From Atlanticothrix silvestris CENA357 (GTDB lineage: Bacteria; Cyanobacteriota; Cyanobacteriia; Cyanobacteriales; Nostocaceae), in NCBI RefSeq assembly GCF_016056295.1, contig NZ_JAECZB010000012.1, positions 1 to 64,000 on the forward strand: 64,000 nt of DNA, in the 5' to 3' direction. Made by a program: the position numbers and the translations under genes. Positions 56,742-64,000 of the stretch are shown piece after piece. How positions within the stretch are numbered: position 1 is the stretch's first letter; each line of letters starts with the position of its first letter. The notes under the pieces were generated by a model. The model ran no database searches. It saw only the letters and a list, made by a program, of their open reading frames with translations, and was not told the DNA's origin.

Positions 56742-57881
56742 TTAGCAAAGAGCGAAACTCTGGTCTGAAGAACTCGTCAATAACGAGTCAAGTTCATGCA
56801 GATGCGGAACAGCACCGAGCGCTACATCGCCCCAGCGCATCACACTGGCAGAGGCGACACCTGCTGCACCCAAGCCATAGATTAGAACTAAGTCATTTTC
56901 GTGAATTTTATTCAACTGGGCAGCGTAGTACAGATTAGCCACAGTAATTACTGGCCCGATGTTTGCATAATGAGAATAAAGGTTGATTGTGCGCTCTATG
57001 TCAATACCCAATACTTGCGCGCAGAATTGTGCCCCCCAAGCAGTAGATGTATTGAAAATAAAAAAGTCAACTTGGTCAATAGTGACACCAGCAGCAGCAA
57101 TTGCACCTTCACAACACGTCCGTAGCTGATCCACAGCTGTTTCGCGGATTGCCCTATTGGCGCTTTTGTCCATCCGCATCCGCACCTGTGGATTGCCTTG
57201 CTCATCCTCAGTGAATTTAGCAAAGAAAATGTCACATAAAGCAGCAGTATGAATGGTCTTAGTACCGAGGATACCTTGGTTAGGTGCGAGGGAACCAACT
57301 ACAAATGCTCCAACACCATCACTCATAAACCATGAAAGGGTATCGTCTTCAGCAAAAAAGCGAGAGTATGAACATGAGATTACTACTAACACGTTACGAT
57401 ACTCTTGCGATCGTACTAAAGCACAGGCAGTTTGTAGGGCTACTGGGGTAACTCCGCAGGCAGCATCAATATTCCAAGCAGCACCTTGTAAGTTTAATTG
57501 ACGAGACAAAAAGGCAGCATCACCAAATCCAATGCGTTCCGGCCAAATTGAAGCCACGAGCATTAAGTCAACTTCTTGGGGAGTCAGGTTCGCCGCATTA
57601 AGAGCTTCACGAGCCGCACGTTCTTGTAACATCAGCGAGGATTCATCTGGAGCAAGTACCCATCGATTAACAGTGCCACGAAAAGGGTCTTGCAGATAAG
57701 GCAACATATTGAAGTCAAATTCATTGTTGGGGTTAGAGTTAGTGACTGAAAATAACCTTGCCAAACTTTTTTGTTCAGACTGAGCAATTAATTCCGGGTA
57801 TTTTTCTCTGTAATAATCGTTTGAACGTTTGATACTTGGCAAACTCAGTGCTAGCGATCGCATACCTACTGGATGATGCAT
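56742..57881 (-). CDS. KASIII-like condensing enzyme without catalytic His (copy 2)
   Basis: ATG 57881 has AAGGAG at good distance; a TTG two codons earlier is less likely. The protein has 379 residues and aligns end to end with the protein at 24.4 kb. The nucleophile Cys is in DAACGVTPVALQ (DSTCSNA in copy 1). The FabH His position is Asn in FIFNTSTAW, and the Asn in HYANIG is kept. The pocket around the Cys differs between copies, suggesting different acyl substrates. It follows the ThDP gene by only 14 bp and is surely cotranscribed with it. Confidence 0.85.
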   Translation of the reverse strand: MHHPVGMRSLALSLPSIKRSNDYYREKYPELIAQSEQKSLARLFSVTNSNPNNEFDFNMLPYLQDPFRGTVNRWVLAPDESSLMLQERAAREALNAANLTPQEVDLMLVASIWPERIGFGDAAFLSRQLNLQGAAWNIDAACGVTPVALQTACALVRSQEYRNVLVVISCSYSRFFAEDDTLSWFMSDGVGAFVVGSLAPNQGILGTKTIHTAALCDIFFAKFTEDEQGNPQVRMRMDKSANRAIRETAVDQLRTCCEGAIAAAGVTIDQVDFFIFNTSTAWGAQFCAQVLGIDIERTINLYSHYANIGPVITVANLYYAAQLNKIHENDLVLIYGLGAAGVASASVMRWGDVALGAVPHLHELDSLLTSSSDQSFALC

Positions 57882-57895
57882 AATCAAAATCTCCT

Positions 57896-59770
57896 TTAAT
57901 TCTTAGCGCCTTGTGAAATCAAACTGAAAATCCGAGTTCCAATCGGTGCAATTCGAGTTGGGTCGATAAGGATATCAACAACGAAGGGACTAGTCGACAG
58001 CATGGCCATTTCTAAAGCTGCTTGGATGTCAGACTCTTTTTCTACCCGAACACCGTCGGCTCCCATGCTGCGGGCAAGCATAACGAAATCTGCTTGGGGA
58101 ATATATACGTCCATATCTTTGTAACCCTGCATCTTTGAACCTTGGTCACACATGTTGTAGCGTCCATCGTTGAGTACAATCCAAACGGCAGGAGCGCGGT
58201 AGCTGACAGCGGTGCTGACTTCGTTGTTCATCAACATTGCGCCATCCCCGACAATTGCCACAGCTTTGCCATGATGTGTTAACGCTGCACCCACAACACT
58301 AGTCACAAAATGACCCATAGCCCCGAACCCAGTGCTGACTCGAAAACGATTTGGTTTAGTAAATCGCAGGAGGTTAATTGCCCAAGCAAATGAGTTTCCT
58401 CCTTCAGCCATCACAATTGCATTGCTGCCTTCAACGATGACTCGTTGCATGAGATTCATCAATACTTCTGGCCGCACTGGACTATATTGACTAGGATTGA
58501 TTGCACTACGTTCAGGTCTAGGCAAAGACTGGATTTGTGATTGATTTTGCTGCTTTGGTAAGTGCTTAAGCAGAGCCTTGACAAATAGTTTTGCGTCAGA
58601 CTGAATTGCTATTGTCTCGGCAGATGGATATGCGGTTCCTGGCACTTCTGGGTCAATATCCACATGTACGAAGCCTCGTGATGGAACCATTGCCGGACTC
58701 CAAAAAGAGGTAAATTCACCAAGGCGTGTTCCCAGTACCAGCGTCCGCAAAGGGCAGCACTCTGTCATATATTTCAAAACCGATTCATGCCCAGCAAAGC
58801 CCGTAATCCCCACAAATTGAGGATGATCTTCGGGAAAAATACCTTTAGCGCGCGGTGAACACATCACAGCTGCCCCTGTTTTCTCTGCCAACTGACGAAT
58901 TTCCGCAGCTGCAAACCGCGCCCCAAAACCCACCCAAATAGCAAACGATCCTTCTGTAAGTAATCGCGCACATTCTGAAATTGCTTCTTCGCTGACTGTT
59001 GCAGGAGTACAAGACAGATTTACTGATGCTAAAGATGTCTCGACTGAACTTGCTTGGATGTTGGTAGGTATGCTCAAGTGTGCTACAAAGCCATTCGGTT
59101 TAGCTAAACCTTTCGCCAGCCGTCGATAGACTTCTGGAAGTTCTTCGCTACATTCGAGAGTCGTTGCATAATGAAATAGTGACTCAGAGGTAAAAATCCC
59201 AGCACTAGGCATGGTGTAATTACTAGTCTCTTGGAGTGCCCACCGTCCCCGCTTTGGTGCTGAGGTAGAAGCCGAGATAAAAATTACTTTGGCATCTTCC
59301 CAACGGGCAGTAAATAATCCCGTTAAGGCGTTTGTGATTCCTGGGCCTGTTGTTGCAAATACTACGACGGGACGACCACTGGCAAAGTACGCTTCCGTGG
59401 CTGCAAAAGCGGCTCCGGCTTCATGGCGAAAGTGGCGTAACTTGATGGAACTATGTTGTAGTGTATGCCATATCGGAGCGATCGCACCTCCGGAAACTCC
59501 AAATGCATATTGCACTCCCAAATCTTCTAGCATTTTCACAATTGCAGAGGCAACTGAGATAGACTCTAACTCTTGACTATTGTCAGAAGATGTATCCAAC
59601 AACGTATTTGGTTGGATATCTGCAATAGATGATTTATTCAAAGGGGACGAAGATGGAAATGAAATAAAATTCGTTTTTGGCTCTAAATATTGAGGTATAT
59701 AAGGATTGATAGGGGAATGAGTTGAACTCATATTGATGGTGGAGTGCCATATATTAGGTTGTAACGCCAT
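57896..59770 (-). CDS. ThDP-dependent enzyme, acetolactate-synthase-like (copy 2)
   Basis: The protein has 624 residues; AAGGAA precedes the ATG. It has the same three-domain layout as the protein at 22.3 kb, with an extra ~40 residues at the N-terminus. The catalytic Glu is in HFRHEAGAAFAATEA. The ThDP motif begins GDGAMLMNNE and ends LNDGRYN. Between copies the region near SGGAIAPIW (FGGGITPLV in copy 1) differs, which may change the donor 2-oxo acid. It probably supplies an acyloin or activated acyl unit to the KASIII-like enzyme encoded next. Two 30-bp direct repeats lie 59-121 bp upstream of its start. Confidence 0.9.
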   Translation of the reverse strand: MALQPNIWHSTINMSSTHSPINPYIPQYLEPKTNFISFPSSSPLNKSSIADIQPNTLLDTSSDNSQELESISVASAIVKMLEDLGVQYAFGVSGGAIAPIWHTLQHSSIKLRHFRHEAGAAFAATEAYFASGRPVVVFATTGPGITNALTGLFTARWEDAKVIFISASTSAPKRGRWALQETSNYTMPSAGIFTSESLFHYATTLECSEELPEVYRRLAKGLAKPNGFVAHLSIPTNIQASSVETSLASVNLSCTPATVSEEAISECARLLTEGSFAIWVGFGARFAAAEIRQLAEKTGAAVMCSPRAKGIFPEDHPQFVGITGFAGHESVLKYMTECCPLRTLVLGTRLGEFTSFWSPAMVPSRGFVHVDIDPEVPGTAYPSAETIAIQSDAKLFVKALLKHLPKQQNQSQIQSLPRPERSAINPSQYSPVRPEVLMNLMQRVIVEGSNAIVMAEGGNSFAWAINLLRFTKPNRFRVSTGFGAMGHFVTSVVGAALTHHGKAVAIVGDGAMLMNNEVSTAVSYRAPAVWIVLNDGRYNMCDQGSKMQGYKDMDVYIPQADFVMLARSMGADGVRVEKESDIQAALEMAMLSTSPFVVDILIDPTRIAPIGTRIFSLISQGAKN

Positions 59771-59828
59771 AGCGATTGTTCCTTAATTTATGTAAGGTGG
59801 TTCAAATTATTTATTGTTTAGGTAGCAC

Positions 59829-59891
59829 AAAGTGCCCAAGTCCTTTTCCAGAGAAAATTAAAAAGTGCCTAAGCCCTTTTTCAGAGAAAAT
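59829..59891. promoter_or_regulatory. Two 30-bp direct repeats upstream of the second ThDP gene
   Basis: Copies at 59829-59858 and 59862-59891, starting AAAGTGCC and ending CAGAGAAAAT, match at 27 of 30 positions. The 33-bp spacing puts both on nearly the same DNA face. They are good candidates for an operator or activator site for the minus-strand operon. Confidence 0.5.
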
Positions 59892-61166
59892 AAATCCCAA
59901 CTTTTAGTCAGACTCTTGTACTTTAAGATTGCAACTCCAGAATTCCATTCACATTGGAGTCTTTCGTTTTTATCTATCAATGACAAATTTTTTTCACCAC
60001 CAAGCTATACTGTCAAAACTGCAAATTACAAATAGAGCAACTGGTAGAGGTGGCAACTTAGTTTTAGACTCAACTTAGTGTTACTTCGTTAAATGTTGTT
60101 ATGGTCATCCATGATTTTGGTTAGATTATACAAAAACAATTAGTAAAAATCTTCTCCGTTCATCATAGTCTAATACTCATGTTTTGCATCTATCTAAAGG
60201 AACTCTTTATAAACGAAGATTTGCTTCAAGGTTAAGAATTGGTTGCTTTATGATTAAGGGATAATAACAGCTTACGTTTTTTGTAAACGACATTGTTGTT
60301 TGGTATTCATCTAGCTAAAATCAGCAACATAAATATATGAAAGATAATGAAATATAACGCATCAACTAGATATCTCGTCGCCAGATAAATTTGTTTTAAA
60401 ATCAGTTCTAGTTGATGCAATTCAGTCTCGCTACTTAATCAAATCTTGTCGATTCAAGATCACTAACTTAAGGATCAACTTAAGGTTATGCTGTAAAAAC
60501 TTGAGATATTTGTGTTCTAGATTACAAAAAATTGTTATCACTTAAAACCAAGCAATAACAAAATAATTTACAACTTATCTAAAGATTTTCTATTGTTATT
60601 AGATATTATCCCTTATAAAGTCTAGTGCTAGACGGCAGAAATAACTAATACTAATTCACAATTCGCAATTCGCAATGACGCTCCTTCGTCGCTCTAAGCG
60701 TAGCTATGCCGCAGGCTTTACGCTGCGAAGATCGCAATTCGCAATTAAAGAACTTAGATACAGCAAAGCTTTCAGGCTTTACATCTGTATCAGATTTTGC
60801 GTGAAATGGTATGACCAGATGAAAATGGTTCAAAAGTCTAAATTCTTAAGCTTTATCAACTTCTATGGATGAATAATTTGTAGTTAGGGCTACAGTTCTG
60901 AGCTTGAGCGCTAAGACGCTAACTACAAACCTAGTCAAGTTGCTTTGTTAGAGAATGTTTGAAAAGTCGAAAAGTACACCAAGAACCCCGCTTTCATTCC
61001 TTTCCTCGAAACGAAGAGAGGCTTTTAAACCCCCATTCATTTGTAGAGAAGGGGGCTTGGGGGTTAGGTTTTTAAGATTTTGTAGCCATAATACTTTTTA
61101 AACATCCTCTTAGAATAGAGACTAGAAAATTATTCTTTTACTTAAATAATAAATAGGAACGTACAG
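59892..61166. other. Long spacer with dispersed repeats, no gene supported
   Basis: About 1.3 kb between the ThDP gene and the regulator gene. It contains a GC-rich repeat at 60675-60740 (CGCTCCTTCGTCGCTCTAAG), CGCAATTCGCAATT repeats, and a hairpin with arms TTGTAGTTAG/CTAACTACAA at about 60880-60931. It also holds a polypurine/polypyrimidine hairpin-like stretch near 61033-61075. I see no coding frame that looks real. Confidence 0.5.
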
Positions 61167-61826
61167 ATGTACAAAATTATTCGAGTATTACTTGCTGAAA
61201 AAAATTCACTCGTGGGAGTTGGGATTCGTGCTACTCTCAATTTGGAAGAAGATTTAATCTTAGTAGGTGAAACCAATGATGTCTCTAAGCTTGCAAAATT
61301 AAATCTAAAATTTCAGCCAGATTTGTTAATAATTGATCTGGATTTAACTAATTTTATATTAGCTAAATTAATTGCTGATCTACATGAATTGTGTTCATAT
61401 TCGAGAGTGCTAACGCTGGCTAGCTCTGATAAATTTGACTTATCTATTTTAAAGATAAATGGTATAAAAGGCTGTGTTTTTAAGTCTGAAGAGCCACAAA
61501 CGTTAGTTAGTGCTATTCGTGCAGTAGCTCAAGGCAATACATGGTACAGTCAAACAATTATCGAGAAGCTTATTCAACAACAAATAGGTAAGCAAGATGA
61601 AAATGTAGAAGCTACATTGACGGAGCGAGAACAACAAGTTATTGGATTGATAGCACAGGGTTGGGATAATGCTCGTATCTCTGTTGAGCTAAGTCTAGCT
61701 CAACAGACAGTGCGTAATTATATGAGCCGTATATACACCAAATTAGCAGTAAATTCGCGATCTGAAGCGGTTATTTGGGCAATAAAACATAGCTTAGGGA
61801 AACAACACGAAAAAGTGCAAATATAG
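61167..61826 (+). CDS. LuxR/NarL-type response regulator with atypical acidic pocket
   Basis: The protein has 219 residues. The receiver domain (about 1-120) has the phospho-acceptor Asp57 in LLIIDLDL and Lys in CVFKSEEP. The usual acidic pair after strand 1 is Glu-Lys (LLAEKNSLV), so one Mg ligand is lost. The C-terminal LuxR HTH (about 150-210) is TEREQQVIGLIAQGWDNARI, then LSLAQQTVRNYMSRIYTKL. AGGA precedes the ATG. It is divergent from the ThDP/KASIII operon across a long spacer and is a candidate regulator of it. No cognate kinase is adjacent. Confidence 0.88.
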   Translation: MYKIIRVLLAEKNSLVGVGIRATLNLEEDLILVGETNDVSKLAKLNLKFQPDLLIIDLDLTNFILAKLIADLHELCSYSRVLTLASSDKFDLSILKINGIKGCVFKSEEPQTLVSAIRAVAQGNTWYSQTIIEKLIQQQIGKQDENVEATLTEREQQVIGLIAQGWDNARISVELSLAQQTVRNYMSRIYTKLAVNSRSEAVIWAIKHSLGKQHEKVQI

Positions 61827-61875
61827 AGCTTCTTGATTGTGTGTAAAAAAGTTTGCTGTTATGTGCAATCTTAAG

Positions 61876-62505
61876 CTAATTTATTTGCGAAAAAGCAATA
61901 TGAATGCCAAGAAAAATTAGAACGCCGCCTGTAAACCATTGTTGTAAACGAGAGAATTTTGGACGATTTTTTAGCCAATCTCCTGCAAAACCAGCCATGA
62001 AAGCTACAATAATGTTCCACAGAGTACCTATGATATTAAAAATGATACCTAATATTAGAATTTGCCACCCTAATCCACCTTCTGATATGTTTACGAACTG
62101 AGGCAAAAAAGCCAGAAAAAACAGTGCTATTTTGGGGTTTAGTATGTTTGTAATGATGGCTTGACTAAAAATGCGTTTGAAGCTTGCTTGTTTTAACTTT
62201 CCTAATGAGCTAGTGCTTTTTTTGCTCAAAAGCATACTAATCCCTAAAAATATTAAGTACGCAGCGCCTACATACTTCACAATGCTGTAAGCAAGGGGTG
62301 AAGACATTAGTAATGCTGAAAAACCGAGTGCAGCAGCACAAGTATGTACTAATAACCCAATGCTAAAACCAAAAGCTGAAACAATTCCTGCTTTGCGTCC
62401 TTGTCCAATACTGCGTGCAATAACATACAACATATCGGGGCCAGGAATAGCACACAAAGTTAATGTAGCAACCAAAAAAACAGCAAAATTTCCTGTAATT
62501 AGCAT
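61876..62505 (-). CDS. LysE/RhtB-family amino-acid exporter
   Basis: The protein has 209 residues with about six membrane segments. Family motifs are CAIPGPDMLYVIARSIGQGR and TNILNPKIALFFLAFLPQF. Members export amino acids or related molecules. It is on the same strand as the aromatic amino-acid hydroxylase gene, about 83 bp downstream of it and separated by a palindromic repeat, so it may move an aromatic product or simply relieve amino-acid excess. Confidence 0.9.
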   Translation of the reverse strand: MLITGNFAVFLVATLTLCAIPGPDMLYVIARSIGQGRKAGIVSAFGFSIGLLVHTCAAALGFSALLMSSPLAYSIVKYVGAAYLIFLGISMLLSKKSTSSLGKLKQASFKRIFSQAIITNILNPKIALFFLAFLPQFVNISEGGLGWQILILGIIFNIIGTLWNIIVAFMAGFAGDWLKNRPKFSRLQQWFTGGVLIFLGIHIAFSQIN

Positions 62506-62539
62506 AGCTTTTTAGTGAATCACAACTACATCGTATTAT

Positions 62540-62561
62540 GAGACGCGATTTATCGCGTCTC
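62540..62561. repeat. Palindrome GAGACGCGATTTATCGCGTCTC
   Basis: A near-perfect palindrome between the hydroxylase and exporter genes. It belongs to the same family as the two units inside the NRPS gene at 6785-6838. Confidence 0.8.
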
Positions 62562-62588
62562 TACATGAGGCTTTTTGGCTTAACTGAA

Positions 62589-63296
62589 CTAAACAAATTT
62601 AAGCTCATCTAAAATTTGTTCTAAGTAATCAAATGCAGGTATTTCAAACAGTTTATTTTGAAATTCATCATGTCTAATATTGGCATGAATTAAAGATTGT
62701 AAATCAAATGAGTACACTTTAGCTTGATCGTTTAGAGCATAGTGAATTTCATCAAAGCTTGATAATTGACTTGCACCATAAACTCTGCGTTCACCATTTT
62801 CTTGACAAATACCGGACTCTATTGTGTACCAATAAATATTAGCAATTTGCTGTTTTTGTATCTCATTTTTTGTCAACCAGAGCTTAGCTATATCCTCGAC
62901 AAAATTGCTATATAAGGGAGATGTTAAAAGTGGCAAATGTCCAAAAATATCATGCCAAACATCTGGAAGTGGTGAAAAACCGTCATTCTTGGTATCTCTG
63001 ATATCTACCGCGACAGGAAATTGTTTATTTGCTAAATACATGTAATATTCTTGGCTTTTGATCATGCCTCTAACAGGGACGAGCTTCCAGCCGACAAATT
63101 CTTGAAGCCGCACTGAAAGTATTTCTAGTTTTGGAAGAGGCTGAATTAATTCTTTTAACATTTCAACCCCTTCTATAAATTCTTTACATGCTCTACCTTT
63201 GAGAATGCTTAACTGTCGATTATATAATTTATTCCAAGCAAAATGCTGCTCTTCTGTATAAACAGAATAGTCTCGTGAAAGAGTGATAGTTTTCAT
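62589..63296 (-). CDS. phhA: Aromatic amino-acid hydroxylase, phenylalanine 4-monooxygenase-like
   Basis: The protein has 235 residues, the size of bacterial single-domain enzymes. The iron ligands are visible: His115 and His120 in DVWHDIFGHLPLL, and Glu160 in YWYTIESG. The pterin and substrate part FVGWKLVPVRGMI is present. With tetrahydropterin and oxygen it should convert phenylalanine to tyrosine. Ring position and substrate (Phe or Trp) cannot be fixed from sequence. In this window it would draw on the same phenylalanine pool as the ammonia-lyase at 19 kb, or give tyrosine for tyrosinase or for a hydroxylated product. Confidence 0.9.
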   Translation of the reverse strand: MKTITLSRDYSVYTEEQHFAWNKLYNRQLSILKGRACKEFIEGVEMLKELIQPLPKLEILSVRLQEFVGWKLVPVRGMIKSQEYYMYLANKQFPVAVDIRDTKNDGFSPLPDVWHDIFGHLPLLTSPLYSNFVEDIAKLWLTKNEIQKQQIANIYWYTIESGICQENGERRVYGASQLSSFDEIHYALNDQAKVYSFDLQSLIHANIRHDEFQNKLFEIPAFDYLEQILDELKFV

Positions 63297-63711
63297 GATA
63301 CCTACAAAATTTGGAGAGTTGTTTACTTTTAAAATTGCCCAGAAAACTTCTTTTGTTTGATAGTAGCGATCGCCTGCGAAGAAGTGCTAATGCAGTGCGT
63401 TGTTCAATTACTCTCAAATTTACAGAATATTACTTGCTCTGTATAGACACGCGAATACTATTTCGATAGGTATTTTTGTACTCAAGTTATTTACTAAATA
63501 AAATTTTGATTTTATATATTGTGTAATTGATTACATCTAATTATTGATGAAAATGAATTTAGATAAAGGCGATCTAAATTGATAGTGCTTAAGTTGTTAG
63601 TTATCTTTACGAACTTATATGGTCAAATTTTAAAAAATACAAAAAAATAGAAATTGTTACCTTTTTTTGGCAGCATTCGTGCTGTAAACTTGAAAACAAA
63701 GATAGTTTTTT
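63297..63711. other. AT-rich spacer without supported genes
   Basis: Divergent promoter area between the hydroxylase gene and the small gene at 63712. It contains one GCGATCGC octamer and no convincing frame or hairpin. Confidence 0.5.
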
Positions 63712-63918
63712 ATGCAACCAACTATAACCATTCCCCGAAATTGGGCATATCCAAAATTCCTCCTTGGACAGCAAACTAAGCAAGGATTAATAGTGGGTAT
63801 TGAGTACTTAACTAAAGAGCATCGTGGCTCATGGCGTTATGCTGTCCTAAATTCCCAGAATGTTGAAGAATTAAACTATTTGGCGGAAGAAGATATTCAG
63901 TTATTTCTATCAAAATAA
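63712..63918 (+). CDS. Small conserved hypothetical protein
   Basis: The protein has 68 residues: TITIPRNWAYPKFLLGQQTK, then GLIVGIEYL and a Trp-rich strand (HRGSWRYAVL). There is no membrane segment. The short beta-rich shape resembles small cyanobacterial proteins with SH3-like folds. I know no function. The start has no strong ribosome site. Confidence 0.65.
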   Translation: MQPTITIPRNWAYPKFLLGQQTKQGLIVGIEYLTKEHRGSWRYAVLNSQNVEELNYLAEEDIQLFLSK

Positions 63919-63972
63919 TTGTCAGTCCCCAGGCTCCAGACAGCACCTTAAAATCTGATAGAGGATAAAAAG

Positions 63973-64000
63973 ATGAGTCAAAGGTTATTACTAAAACCAA
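63973..64000 (+). CDS. Start of a further gene, cut by the window end
   Basis: GAGG at 63961-63964 lies 8 bases before ATG 63973, and nine codons (MSQRLLLKP) run to the edge. This is too short to identify. Confidence 0.4.

Overview
The window looks like chromosomal DNA of a filamentous, probably heterocyst-forming (Nostocales-type) cyanobacterium. It is moderately AT-rich and sprinkled with GCGATCGC (HIP1) octamers. Its intergenic spaces carry heptad repeats (ATTACGA), hairpin repeats and GC-rich palindromic blocks typical of Nostoc/Anabaena relatives. Protein types also fit: a phenylalanine ammonia-lyase resembling the Anabaena enzyme, PEP-CTERM proteins, a WD40/NB-ARC protein, a DUF3326 protein and a CYP110-like P450.

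Region 1 (1-25.5 kb, all + strand) is a large natural-product locus. It starts inside a polyketide synthase gene (ACP-KS-degenerate AT), followed by an unusual NRPS (ACP-C-PCP-A-C; the A-domain pocket reads like serine). Next come a PEP-CTERM protein, a spondin-domain protein, a small unknown protein, a cupin, a DUF4386-like membrane protein and a type II thioesterase. The locus ends with an aromatic set: DAHP synthase, an ACP lacking its phosphopantetheine serine, FabF-like and FabH-like ketosynthases, phenylalanine ammonia-lyase, a 4-coumarate-CoA-ligase-like enzyme, a ThDP (TPP)-dependent enzyme and a divergent KASIII-like enzyme without the catalytic His. DAHP synthase, PAL and the ligase would make cinnamoyl-CoA. 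The ThDP/KASIII-like pair resembles, from memory, the C-C bond-forming machinery of cyanobacterin-type furanolides.

Region 2 (25.8-32 kb) holds a 1178-aa HTH/NB-ARC/14xWD40 protein, a 130-bp MITE with intact target duplications, a tnpB remnant and a membrane-anchored tyrosinase-like protein. Region 3 (32.5-45.3 kb) is mostly housekeeping: glycosyltransferase, phosphotransferase, proB, YqeG-type phosphatase, CPBP protease, DUF3326 protein, ferredoxin, two PAS histidine kinases (one with a degraded ATP-binding domain) and an alpha/beta hydrolase. Region 4 (45.3-54.4 kb) has a ParDE toxin-antitoxin pair, an orphan Phd-type antitoxin, a pentapeptide-repeat protein interrupted by a stop codon, a ParA/coiled-coil pair, a P450, recR and a Uma2 nuclease.

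Region 5 (54.4-63.3 kb) contains a second ThDP/KASIII-like pair, an O-methyltransferase and a GDSL esterase, all on the minus strand. Beyond them lie a LuxR-type regulator, a LysE exporter and an aromatic amino-acid hydroxylase. The window therefore carries two paralogous ThDP/KASIII modules about 31 kb apart, with aromatic amino-acid supply and tailoring genes on both sides. This is the most likely place for an undescribed pathway.
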